Made by a program: the position numbers and the translations under genes. Below are positions 37,663 through 46,381 of a stretch of 52,820 bases of DNA, in pieces. Position 1 is the stretch's first letter. Each line of letters opens with the position of its first letter. The DNA lies in the NCBI GenBank assembly GCA_945898015.1, contig CAMDGM010000003.1, forward strand, positions 78,618 to 131,437, written 5' to 3'. Source of the DNA: PVC group bacterium. GTDB taxonomy: Bacteria > Verrucomicrobiota > Kiritimatiellia > CAIKKV01. A model generated the notes under the pieces. That model saw nothing but the letters and a program-made list of their open reading frames with translations, searched no databases and was not told the origin of the DNA.

Positions 37663-40600
37663 ATGGTGAGGACCAGTCTTGTTGTTGGACTGCTGCTCGG
37701 GTGTCGGATCGCGGTTGCTGCGGAAGACCGGGTTGTGCGTATCAGCGCGCAGGGGGTTCAACTGCCCGGCGGCCAGTTTTATGCGGATGCCGGGTTTGAT
37801 CTTTTGGACTGGAATGGCGACGGCAAGCTGGACGTGTACCTGCCCGATCCCGCGATGACCGCAGGCTCCGTCCACCTGAATGAAGGCAGCAAGACGCAAC
37901 CCAAGTTCGGTTGCTCGTTGTGGTATGCGCAGAACCTGACGGAGGCCGAACCTCAGACCGTCATCGGCAACCAGTTGCAAAACCTGTGCGATCTCAACCA
38001 CGACGGGTTGTTCGATATGATTGTCTTCGACGGCCAGTTGCGCTTAATTTACAACACCGGCACGACGAACGGGCCGAATCACTGGAATCTGGCGTTGCCC
38101 GCCCCGTTTTTCCCGGGCAGTCCGCAGATGATCAAGGATAACACCCGCTATACCCTTGCGCCGGAGACGATGTACTGGGGCAAGGGTGTCTTCCCGCGCC
38201 AGGTGCTCACGCTGACAGTGGCCGACTGGGACGGCGACGGACTGGAAGACTTGCTGGTTAGTCGCTTCAAGGGCGAGGCGCCCGGCGTGCAATCGACCGG
38301 TGCGAGCGAGCAATGGACGCCCGTGGGGCTCGCCGCCATTTCAATGCCCACCCTCCCGCCGCCCGCCCGCACGCCGGCCTTTCTTAAGCCTCTCGCGCAA
38401 GCCCCCGATCGCGGGCTCTATTTTTACAGGAACACGGGCGCGAAAGAGAAGCCGTATTTCGACCGCGGAGTGGAAATCACCGCGCCGGACGGTTCCTCCC
38501 TTGCCGCTCCGAATCCGGTGGTGACGGATGTGGACGGCGACGGCATCCAAGACCTGGTCAGCACGGAGACGGCCTATGCCTGCAACACGTTCCGGGTGGA
38601 TTGGCCGACGCCTCCCTCAATTGTCTGGTTTAAGCGCCCGGTTCAGTCCGATGCGGCTCATCTTCAGCCCGCGCGCCCGGTGCTGGACGCCGCGGGGAAG
38701 CCGATCCCGGCAGGCGTTCAGGCGCGGGTCGCCGATTTTCGCGGTGCCGGTGTGCGGGACCTGCTGGTGCAGGACCCCGTGACGGGGATCCGCTGGTATC
38801 AGAATACCGCCCAAGCGATGGCCGATCGGCCTGTCTATGCGCCGCCCCTGGCGCTGGAAGGCGAGGATTTCGCGCGCTTTGGCTTCATGTACCAGCCGTT
38901 GGTGGTCAACTGGTTCGGGCCTAATTCCCGTGATCTCATCCTGCACGGCTGTAACGACGCGCACTGCCAGGGGGCCTACCGGCGTACGGCGCTTTACAAA
39001 AATATCGCCACCCGGCCCGGGGAGATCAAGTATGCGTTTGCGGGGTATTTTAATTATCGGGGTAATCGATCGCTGGTGCCCCAGCAATTTCCGTTCGAGG
39101 ACAGCTCGTGCGGGATCTACGGGTCGTATGTCTCGCTGATGCCCGACGACGGCAGCGGCAAGAAGCGCCTGATGTTGAGCGTCAGCGGGCAGTTGTACCT
39201 TTTCACCAACCTAGCGGCTGATGGCCTCACCTTCGAGACGTGCACGCCGATGAACATTCCCGTTCCCAACCGCAACCGGTGCACCGGGTGGCAGACAATT
39301 CCGGTCAAGGCGCCGGAGAAGGTGCAGTACATCCGCCTGAGCACGTGGGGTCCGAGCCTGCACATCGTGGCGTTTGAAGCGATTGGCGACGGGACCAACT
39401 GGGCGACAGCCGCTCGCGGCGCGCAAGTCACCCAAACCAAAGGCGCTCCCCGTAATCCGCAGGCCATGCTCACCCCGGGCAACACGCTTAGCGAAACCGA
39501 GACGAACTTCACCTCGTTATCTGTACAATATTGGAGCAGCCGGGCGATCGTCTCATTTAAGAAGCCGGTGTCGCTGGAGAAGATCCGGTTCCAGCTCGCC
39601 GACCGTGACCCATCCTGGTATAACACCCTCTGGCCGTTTTACTGGCAAGGGGAGCAGGTTCGCCAGTCGCTGAATGTCGGCGAGACCTGGTACACCTACA
39701 ATGTGGAAGTTTCGGCCGACCAAACCAACTGGACGGCCGTGGGCGATCGCATGCTCAATGAGATGATGCGGGCGTGTCCGGCGCTGGTCGATTGGAACGG
39801 CGATGGCAAGTGCGACCTGGTGCTGGGGGTGCTGAACAGCAACGTCGGGTTTCCGGTCAACAAGGAATACCGGCTGTATCTGAACAAAGGCTCCAACGAC
39901 GAGCCGAAATATGACGATTATAAGCCCCTGTGCGGCGAGAACGGCGCGCCGCTGATCCTGTCCGCGTATCAGTTTAACACCGTGGGTCCGCAGTGCGGCG
40001 TGGCCGTGCTCGATCGATCCGGCGACGGGAAGTCGTTTGATCTGGTGGTCGAGGACGCGGGGCCGCAAACCGGGCTGCGCTACTACCGGAATGTGTCGAG
40101 CAATTCGACGGAATTGCGCTTCGCGTGGATTAAAAACATAGGCGAACCCGTGACGATCGAATATCCGGTAGGGTATCGCTATTTTTACGTCGGCGATGTT
40201 GACGGTGACGGGACGCCGGACCTGCTCAACAACATTATCTTCTTCAAAGGCGTGCCGGCGGGCGCGCCGCCGGCGGTCAGCGACTTGACCGTGACCGGCG
40301 CTGACAAAGAAGGACTCCTGCTGCGCTGGACTCGGCCGCCCGGAGCGGTCCGGTATGACCTGCGCGCCTGTGCGTCGCCTGCCGTCACGGAGCTGGACTG
40401 GGCCGTCCAGCCGTCGGTGACGGGCGAGTACACCGTCGCGGAGGGCGCTGCGCAGACCGCCCGCCTCTCGCTTTCCGGGGGAAAGATTGTAACCGTGGTC
40501 GTGAAATCCGCCAATATCCATGGCGAAATGTCCACCCTCTCGAATGGCGCCGGGGCGGCGGTCCCGCCGCTGAAACGCCGGGTGCTGCGCAACGGTCCGG

Positions 40601-41202
40601 CGGGTGCCTGGGGCGTGCCCGCCTATGGCGGCCTGCAGGGGTGCTGGCTGGATGCCGGCAAGCCCGCTCAGCCGACCCCCCGCAAGGGGGGCAAGCTGGA
40701 GGTGCGCACGCTGATTCCGCAAAGCGTCCAGAAACAGCGGCTGATCCTGCTAAGGTTCACGGACCTGCCGCGGCTGGCCGCGCTGGAGCAGGCGACGCTG
40801 GAGTTGACCAGCGATCCCCAGTCCGAGAAATATCCCCTGCAAAGAATGGTCTCATGGGTCGACGTGTCCTGCTGTGCCATCCGCGACGACTGGGATGCCG
40901 CCACCGCGACCTATGGGGAAGCGGCGCCCGGCAAACCGTGGGCGGCGGGCGAGCTGGATGCCGGCGGCACGTTCCTTTCGAAAGCGACGCCGCTCTTCAC
41001 GGTGCAGCCGAGCCTCAGCCTCACCTGGGACGTGACGCGCGCGGTTCGCGAGGCGCTGCAGGCGGGTCGCACCTCGATAAGCCTGCTGGTGCGCGCCGAA
41101 TATACCGGCAAGTATACCGGCGGCTATGGCTTCAATTTCTATGGGATCGACTGCCCCGATACGGAACGGCGGCCGCGCCTGTGTCTGGTGAGCACGGAAT
41201 GA
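37663..41202 (+). CDS. Large secreted protein with VCBS/FG-GAP repeats, discoidin-like and FN3 domains
   Basis: A 1179-residue exported protein. The signal peptide is about 1-20 (LVVGLLLGCRIAVAAEDR). Calcium-type VCBS/FG-GAP motifs are seen at about 45 (DWNGDGKLDVY), 110 (DLNHDGLFDM), 184 (DWDGDGLEDL), 285 (DVDGDGIQDL), 705 (DWNGDGKCDLV), 780 (DRSGDGKSFDLV) and 841 (DVDGDGTPDL). They form a propeller split by a middle insert at about 500-690, which resembles a discoidin (F5/8-type) carbohydrate-binding domain. A fibronectin type III domain (about 868-965) and a C-terminal DNRLRE/CBM-like domain (about 995-1179) follow. GAAGGGAG precedes the ATG. Function unknown; surface binding of polysaccharide is likely. 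Confidence 0.75.
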   Translation: MVRTSLVVGLLLGCRIAVAAEDRVVRISAQGVQLPGGQFYADAGFDLLDWNGDGKLDVYLPDPAMTAGSVHLNEGSKTQPKFGCSLWYAQNLTEAEPQTVIGNQLQNLCDLNHDGLFDMIVFDGQLRLIYNTGTTNGPNHWNLALPAPFFPGSPQMIKDNTRYTLAPETMYWGKGVFPRQVLTLTVADWDGDGLEDLLVSRFKGEAPGVQSTGASEQWTPVGLAAISMPTLPPPARTPAFLKPLAQAPDRGLYFYRNTGAKEKPYFDRGVEITAPDGSSLAAPNPVVTDVDGDGIQDLVSTETAYACNTFRVDWPTPPSIVWFKRPVQSDAAHLQPARPVLDAAGKPIPAGVQARVADFRGAGVRDLLVQDPVTGIRWYQNTAQAMADRPVYAPPLALEGEDFARFGFMYQPLVVNWFGPNSRDLILHGCNDAHCQGAYRRTALYKNIATRPGEIKYAFAGYFNYRGNRSLVPQQFPFEDSSCGIYGSYVSLMPDDGSGKKRLMLSVSGQLYLFTNLAADGLTFETCTPMNIPVPNRNRCTGWQTIPVKAPEKVQYIRLSTWGPSLHIVAFEAIGDGTNWATAARGAQVTQTKGAPRNPQAMLTPGNTLSETETNFTSLSVQYWSSRAIVSFKKPVSLEKIRFQLADRDPSWYNTLWPFYWQGEQVRQSLNVGETWYTYNVEVSADQTNWTAVGDRMLNEMMRACPALVDWNGDGKCDLVLGVLNSNVGFPVNKEYRLYLNKGSNDEPKYDDYKPLCGENGAPLILSAYQFNTVGPQCGVAVLDRSGDGKSFDLVVEDAGPQTGLRYYRNVSSNSTELRFAWIKNIGEPVTIEYPVGYRYFYVGDVDGDGTPDLLNNIIFFKGVPAGAPPAVSDLTVTGADKEGLLLRWTRPPGAVRYDLRACASPAVTELDWAVQPSVTGEYTVAEGAAQTARLSLSGGKIVTVVVKSANIHGEMSTLSNGAGAAVPPLKRRVLRNGPAGAWGVPAYGGLQGCWLDAGKPAQPTPRKGGKLEVRTLIPQSVQKQRLILLRFTDLPRLAALEQATLELTSDPQSEKYPLQRMVSWVDVSCCAIRDDWDAATATYGEAAPGKPWAAGELDAGGTFLSKATPLFTVQPSLSLTWDVTRAVREALQAGRTSISLLVRAEYTGKYTGGYGFNFYGIDCPDTERRPRLCLVSTE

Positions 41203-41338
41203 AAGGATAGCATCCTGAGCGGCACGGCGTTCAGGGAGTTCAAGGTCAAACGGGATAAAATCAATAGCGTCCGTTCGTGCTTTTCAACTGACCGACAAAA
41301 GAATAAGATAACGAAATTCAACAGAGGAGTGCGTGACG

Positions 41339-44300
41339 ATGAAAGCGACTACACGTTGGCTGACATTGGCTCTGGGTGCGGTTATGCTGATGCCGGGACT
41401 GGCGCAAACAGCTCGCGCCGCCGTTGACGCGACAGGCGGCGACATCACGACCAACTACACGAATAACGGCGTTGCTTACCGCGCCCATATCTTTACAAAC
41501 GTGGGAGCCACCAACCTCACGATCAACTCCCCTGGCAACGTTGAAGTGCTGGTTGTGGCAGGTGGTGGCGGCAGCGGGGGGGACGCGGCAGGTTCTTATG
41601 CGTCTGGGGGCGGTGGGGCCGGTGGACTGGTTTCGAACGGCGCATTTGCCGTGACGATCGGTGCTAAATCGGTGACCGTAGGCGCCGGCGGGGCTGGAGG
41701 TGCTACAGGCAATAACTCCGGCACAAACGGTGCGAATTCGAGCTTTGACACCATAATCGCATACGGGGGGGGCGGCGGCGCTGGTGGTAGTGGCAATGCG
41801 GCAAACGGAAAGAACGGAGGTTCTGGTGGAGGAGGCAGTCGCACCACTGGACTTGGCGGAACAAACACCCCGTCCGATCAAGGTAACGCCGGCGGCCATG
41901 GTCTTGATGGTGGAAGCTATTATGCCGGCGGGGGTGGGGGTGGCGCTGGCACGGCGGGTGGATTTCCAGTCAATGGGAACACCCCTGGGGTGGGTGGTTC
42001 CGGCAAAGCCAGCAGTATATCGGGAAATTCTGTTAGCTACGCTGCCGGGGGCGTTGGTGGAAAGACATATTTTGGTTCAATCATCGCCGGTACGGCAGGT
42101 ACTAATAATACCGGCAATGGGGGCGGCGCTCCTACAACAACGGGAGGCGCCTATGCCGGCGCCGCTGGCGGCTCCGGCATTGTGATTGTAAGGTACACTC
42201 CGGGGGGGGATATGCCCGTGGGGCCCTCGATCTCGAACAGCCCGGCGGTCAATATCGTCGCAACGAATGCGTCACTGGTTGGGTACTTGTCGTCCACGGG
42301 GACGGCACCGACCGAGGTCACTGTGTATTGGGGACCCACCAATGCCGGGACCAGTAAGGCCGGCTGGGCTACGAACGCGTATCTCGGCACGAATAACGTC
42401 GGGTTTCTGACAAATACTGTCTATACCCTTTCCGCGTCGACTCGCTACTATTTCAGCTTCTACGCCAGCAACTCGGTGAACGGCGCGTGGGCGAGTCCGG
42501 CCGTACTATTCTCGACTCTCGGTCCGCCGGTGGTGAACAATGGGGGCGGGGCTACCAACACGTCCGGCACAAGTTGGATGCTGCAAGGAGAGGTCACGGG
42601 CGGCAGTCCGACGCCCGACGCCTACATTTACTGGGGTTCCACGGACGGCGTAACCGACAAATCCGCCTGGACGAACGTGGTGCCAGTGGGCCCCACGAAC
42701 GGGCCTTTTTCGACCGTGGTAGCGGTCTCTTTCGGCTCGACGAACTACTACCGCTCTTACGCCAGCAACTCGGTCGGACAGGCAGCCTGGGCGTCGAGTT
42801 CCGTGGCGTTCACCTCGCCGGTGGCGCCGTTCGTGGCGCAGACACAATACTGGGACATTGCGGCCAGTCCCGGAATCCAGGGCGGCCATGGGACGTGGAG
42901 CACGACGGACGTCAACTGGTCGCAGTCGGCGACCGGAACCGTGCTTACTAGTTGGAGTGTCGGTGGCGACCACGCCTGGTTCGTGACGCCGTCCAACGGG
43001 GCCGCTTCGGTGGTCACGGTGGCCAGCAGGATCAACGTGGGGTCTGTGTCGATCAAGGGCAGCCCGTACACCCTCGTTGTGACCAATGGCGGGCAGATGC
43101 TGGCGGGCTCGGCGGCCTCCCTCATCGGATCCTTATCCACCAACAACACGCTGATCGTCGCGGGGGGCGCGGGGGTCACCTCGCGGTGGGAGGTCGGGAC
43201 CGGAGCGACGAATCAGGATTTGTCGATCGGGAGCGGCGCGAATGCCGACAACAACCTGCTGTTGATCGATGGCGCAGGAGTTCCCGGCAGTGCTCTGGTG
43301 ACTAACGTGGCAATTTTATACGTGCCCACGAGCTACAATTCTGCTGGTCGGTATTTAAACCGTGTGGTTGTCACCAATGGCGGGTGGTTCGGAAACAATA
43401 GCTTCGCCTACATCGGCTCGGGGCCCGGCAACTATGGCAGCAGCAACTCCGTGACGGTGACGGGGTCCGGTTCCAAGTGGACGACCTTCTATCTCTACGT
43501 CGGCACCCAAGCCAAATTCAACAGCATGATGATCGCCAAAGGCGGTCAGGTTGTCATGTCCGATGCCGCGACCATCGGCCACGGCGCCGGAGCCTCCTCC
43601 AATTCCGTGACGGTGACCGGCACGGGTTCGGTATGGCAGGTCAATAGCAGCCAAGCCAGCATCTTAATGATCTCAGACAACGCCGATGCCGTTGGGAACA
43701 GCCTCACCATCAGCAATGGCGGTAGAGTCGTGGCCTCTGCCGGCATCCAGATCGGCTACGGCCCCGGCAACTCCCTGCTCGTGACGGGTCCGGGCTCCGT
43801 GTTGACGAATTCGGGAGCGGTTATGAAGATCGGAATTGCGGGAGGGGGCACCGGCAATACGGTGATCGTCACCCAGGGGGGCGCGGTGGACAATGTGGGC
43901 GCCCTGACGGTGTATTCCAACAACTATCTGGGCCTGTACGGCGGAACGCTGGGCGTGGCTAACGCAACCTATAACGGCGGCCTGTTCACGGTTGGCGATG
44001 GGACCCAGACGGCGACCTTGAAAGCCCAGGGCGGAACGCTGGGCTTCCCCTCCGGACTGGTGATCGCCACCAATGCCACGCTGACCGGGCCGGGCGTGAT
44101 TGTGGCCACGACCACGGTTTATGGCGCCGTGAGTCCGGGTGTGGTCATCGGCGCGATCGTGAACAATGGCGACTTGACCTTGAAATCGAGCGCCACCACC
44201 AAGATCGAGCTGGCCGCCAATACCACGCCCGGCGCGGGCTGGGACCTGCTCACGGTGACCAACGGCTCGCTGCAATTGGGCGGCGCCTTGAGCGTGGTGC

Positions 44301-44536
44301 TGACTGGCGGCTTTACGCCGACCAATACGCAGGCCTTTGTGATCATGACGAATCCAAGCCCGCTGTCGGTCTCCGGTTCGTTCGGCAACATGCCGTTCGG
44401 GACCGTTCCAGCCTACACCAATGCGGGCGGCAGGGCGGTGGGTTTCTTCCGGGTGGCGATTGGGACCCAGAGCGTGGTGCTGGATTCGTACGCTCTTGTG
44501 AAGGCTAGTCCGGGGACGATCATCGTCGTCCGGTAG
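41339..44536 (+). CDS. Very large Gly-rich, autotransporter-like secreted protein
   Basis: A 1065-residue exported protein. The signal peptide is about 1-27 (LTLALGAVMLMPGLAQ). Residues about 60-285 are extremely glycine-rich (GGGGSGG, GGGGAGG and similar runs), resembling the glycine-rich domain of bacterial secreted proteins. Two FN3-like units follow at about 290-495 with YYFSFYASNSVNGAWASPAV and YYRSYASNSVGQAAWAS. The rest (about 495-1000) is a repetitive beta-helix with units such as NSVTVTGSGSKW, NSVTVTGTGSVW and NTVIVTQGGAV, typical of autotransporter-associated passenger repeats. I see no classical beta-barrel at the end. The ATG at 41339 has GAGGAG upstream. It is a likely surface adhesin or binding protein. 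Confidence 0.7.
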   Translation: MKATTRWLTLALGAVMLMPGLAQTARAAVDATGGDITTNYTNNGVAYRAHIFTNVGATNLTINSPGNVEVLVVAGGGGSGGDAAGSYASGGGGAGGLVSNGAFAVTIGAKSVTVGAGGAGGATGNNSGTNGANSSFDTIIAYGGGGGAGGSGNAANGKNGGSGGGGSRTTGLGGTNTPSDQGNAGGHGLDGGSYYAGGGGGGAGTAGGFPVNGNTPGVGGSGKASSISGNSVSYAAGGVGGKTYFGSIIAGTAGTNNTGNGGGAPTTTGGAYAGAAGGSGIVIVRYTPGGDMPVGPSISNSPAVNIVATNASLVGYLSSTGTAPTEVTVYWGPTNAGTSKAGWATNAYLGTNNVGFLTNTVYTLSASTRYYFSFYASNSVNGAWASPAVLFSTLGPPVVNNGGGATNTSGTSWMLQGEVTGGSPTPDAYIYWGSTDGVTDKSAWTNVVPVGPTNGPFSTVVAVSFGSTNYYRSYASNSVGQAAWASSSVAFTSPVAPFVAQTQYWDIAASPGIQGGHGTWSTTDVNWSQSATGTVLTSWSVGGDHAWFVTPSNGAASVVTVASRINVGSVSIKGSPYTLVVTNGGQMLAGSAASLIGSLSTNNTLIVAGGAGVTSRWEVGTGATNQDLSIGSGANADNNLLLIDGAGVPGSALVTNVAILYVPTSYNSAGRYLNRVVVTNGGWFGNNSFAYIGSGPGNYGSSNSVTVTGSGSKWTTFYLYVGTQAKFNSMMIAKGGQVVMSDAATIGHGAGASSNSVTVTGTGSVWQVNSSQASILMISDNADAVGNSLTISNGGRVVASAGIQIGYGPGNSLLVTGPGSVLTNSGAVMKIGIAGGGTGNTVIVTQGGAVDNVGALTVYSNNYLGLYGGTLGVANATYNGGLFTVGDGTQTATLKAQGGTLGFPSGLVIATNATLTGPGVIVATTTVYGAVSPGVVIGAIVNNGDLTLKSSATTKIELAANTTPGAGWDLLTVTNGSLQLGGALSVVLTGGFTPTNTQAFVIMTNPSPLSVSGSFGNMPFGTVPAYTNAGGRAVGFFRVAIGTQSVVLDSYALVKASPGTIIVVR

Positions 44537-44611
44537 GCGAAGGTTTGGGACGCGTTGCGGTCCAGCGGTTCGAGGACAAATGATGAACCCGCTGTTTGAC
44601 ACCGCCCAAGG

Positions 44612-46381
44612 TCAAAAGAAATTTTTCAGAGAACGGAAAGGCGATGCGGCGCATAAAGCCGAAGGGCGGTAGCGAAGCACCGCTTTCCACGGATGGCCGC
44701 GTGTGCCGAGTTTGTTGACGGCCGTCAGTTCGAGGCTGTTTTCTCCGGTATGCAGCATCCAGGCGTAGTTGGCGCCGATGCGTCGGGGTTTTCCGCCGTC
44801 CACCCGAGCCTCACAGCCCGTGAAGAACTGGGCTTGAAAGGGTTTCGCCGTTACGTTTATGGCGGGGCGGGACTTCAGCGGTGTCAGGGTGACCTGGAGC
44901 CGGTCACAGGACCAGTACAGGTTTCGCCAGTTGGCCACTTGCCGCTGCGCCTCGGCGGGGGCATGGGGATTCTGTGGATCAAGCCGCACGGCCGGCGTGG
45001 CGTGGTAGAACCATTGTTCCGGGGTGCTGTCCGGGCGACTGCGCGGCCGCGAATACCCCATCAGCACATAGCAGAACCGCAGCCAGGAGAAGGGATTCGG
45101 GGCGTTGTCCGCGCCGCTGGGGCAGGCCGCGCCCAGCGGCAGGTGGCGGACCAACCGGTGGGCCGTGCCGGGCTCATGCCGGTCGCGCTCGAGAATGTCG
45201 ATGAGCTCGCCAATGCAGTAGGGATCCCCATCCGGGGAGAGCCAGCAGCCCGCATGGCCCAGGTGGTTGTCAATTTCCAGGCAGATCCACTTGTCATGGT
45301 GGTGATCATAGACTTCCAGTGACGAATGCTGCCAGACCTGGGTGCGCCGGGCTTGTACTCCCAGCGCCCAGAGGACTTCCTCCAGGGTGTGTGCGAAGCC
45401 TCCGCACAGGCCGGCGACCTGGCCCTCTTTGATGCGGGTGAGCAGACGGTCCCCCCGCGCCGTGAAAATTTCACGCGGCCACGGCCAGTAATCCGTGTGG
45501 GGCCAGAGGTTCCCCACATAGCGGCCCACGCGGAGCAGGCCGTCGAACACGTTTGGCGCCGAGTGGTAGAGCTCCGCGAGCTCCGGGTGCAGCTTCCGGC
45601 ACTGCCGCAGATTGGCCAGCCGGTCGGGAATGGAATCGGCGCGAAGCGCGCTGTCGTGAATGGGCGGATCGTGGAGCTCGATCAGCGTGACACCCGGGGG
45701 CAGGCGAAGGCGCGGCGGCCTGTCGCTTACGCGATCTGTTTTCGGGCTTTCGGCAAGGGGAGGAACCCCGGGGAAAGCAATCGGCTTCCCGAAGCACGAC
45801 AGCTCGCGGATCCAGCCGGTGAAGGTGCCGATCCATTTCCGTTGCCGCGGGTGGGTGGATTCCAGCTTGCCGCCGAGGGCAAGGGGGATGTAGTGCTGCC
45901 GGTAGGCGTGCCAGGTGAGGTTGCGGCCCGTCATGCGGAGCGGGGTCTTGCCTTCGGAGAGGGCGAGGGACATCCCCCGGCCGCAGTCCCAGTCGAATGC
46001 CACCGTATAGGAGGTGCGGCATTGGCAGGAATGCATCAGTCGGAGATAATGGCCGTAGGCGAAGACCTCGATCGACAGCTGCCTTCCATTTTTCCGGGCG
46101 CTGAGCCGAAGGTAGCCCGCCCAGCTTTCAAGGAGTTGTCCGCCTGGATCGTCTTCGTCGAACGAAAACGTCACGCGGAGAGCTCCGCACGTATCCGAGA
46201 GCCGTCCATCACTTGGGTAAATCAAGGCGGAGGTCGGGGGAAGCGGGAACCGCAGGCCTCGACCGGAGTCGAAGCCAGACGGGGGCAACGCGGTTCCGGC
46301 AAAGGTGGAAATCGGCCCTTTCGGGATGGCGGGCACGGCGTGATGCCGCAGATCGAGCTTGAAGGTGAGGGTGGATTTCAT
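44612..46381 (-). CDS. LamG-like and transglutaminase-like two-domain protein
   Basis: A 589-residue protein without a signal peptide. The first about 210 residues look like a concanavalin/LamG-type beta-sandwich (RHHAVPAIPKG, FTGWIRELSCFG). The second part contains a transglutaminase-like core. The order Cys (GLCGGFAHTLEEVL, about 325), His (HSSLEVY, about 351) and Asp (LEIDNHLGH, about 369) matches the papain-like transglutaminase triad. A short beta domain closes the protein. Its start overlaps the stop of the upstream gene by ATGA (46378-46381). It is the last gene of a three-gene unit. No function can be assigned; a cytosolic amidase/peptidase-type activity is possible. Confidence 0.55.
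   Translation of the reverse strand: MKSTLTFKLDLRHHAVPAIPKGPISTFAGTALPPSGFDSGRGLRFPLPPTSALIYPSDGRLSDTCGALRVTFSFDEDDPGGQLLESWAGYLRLSARKNGRQLSIEVFAYGHYLRLMHSCQCRTSYTVAFDWDCGRGMSLALSEGKTPLRMTGRNLTWHAYRQHYIPLALGGKLESTHPRQRKWIGTFTGWIRELSCFGKPIAFPGVPPLAESPKTDRVSDRPPRLRLPPGVTLIELHDPPIHDSALRADSIPDRLANLRQCRKLHPELAELYHSAPNVFDGLLRVGRYVGNLWPHTDYWPWPREIFTARGDRLLTRIKEGQVAGLCGGFAHTLEEVLWALGVQARRTQVWQHSSLEVYDHHHDKWICLEIDNHLGHAGCWLSPDGDPYCIGELIDILERDRHEPGTAHRLVRHLPLGAACPSGADNAPNPFSWLRFCYVLMGYSRPRSRPDSTPEQWFYHATPAVRLDPQNPHAPAEAQRQVANWRNLYWSCDRLQVTLTPLKSRPAINVTAKPFQAQFFTGCEARVDGGKPRRIGANYAWMLHTGENSLELTAVNKLGTRGHPWKAVLRYRPSALCAASPFRSLKNFF

Noticed and set aside
37085-37663. A 192-residue plus-strand frame that passes through the poly-C tract
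   Set aside because: Most of it is antisense to the SGNH gene at 36491-37516; it has no ribosome site and no recognisable domain.
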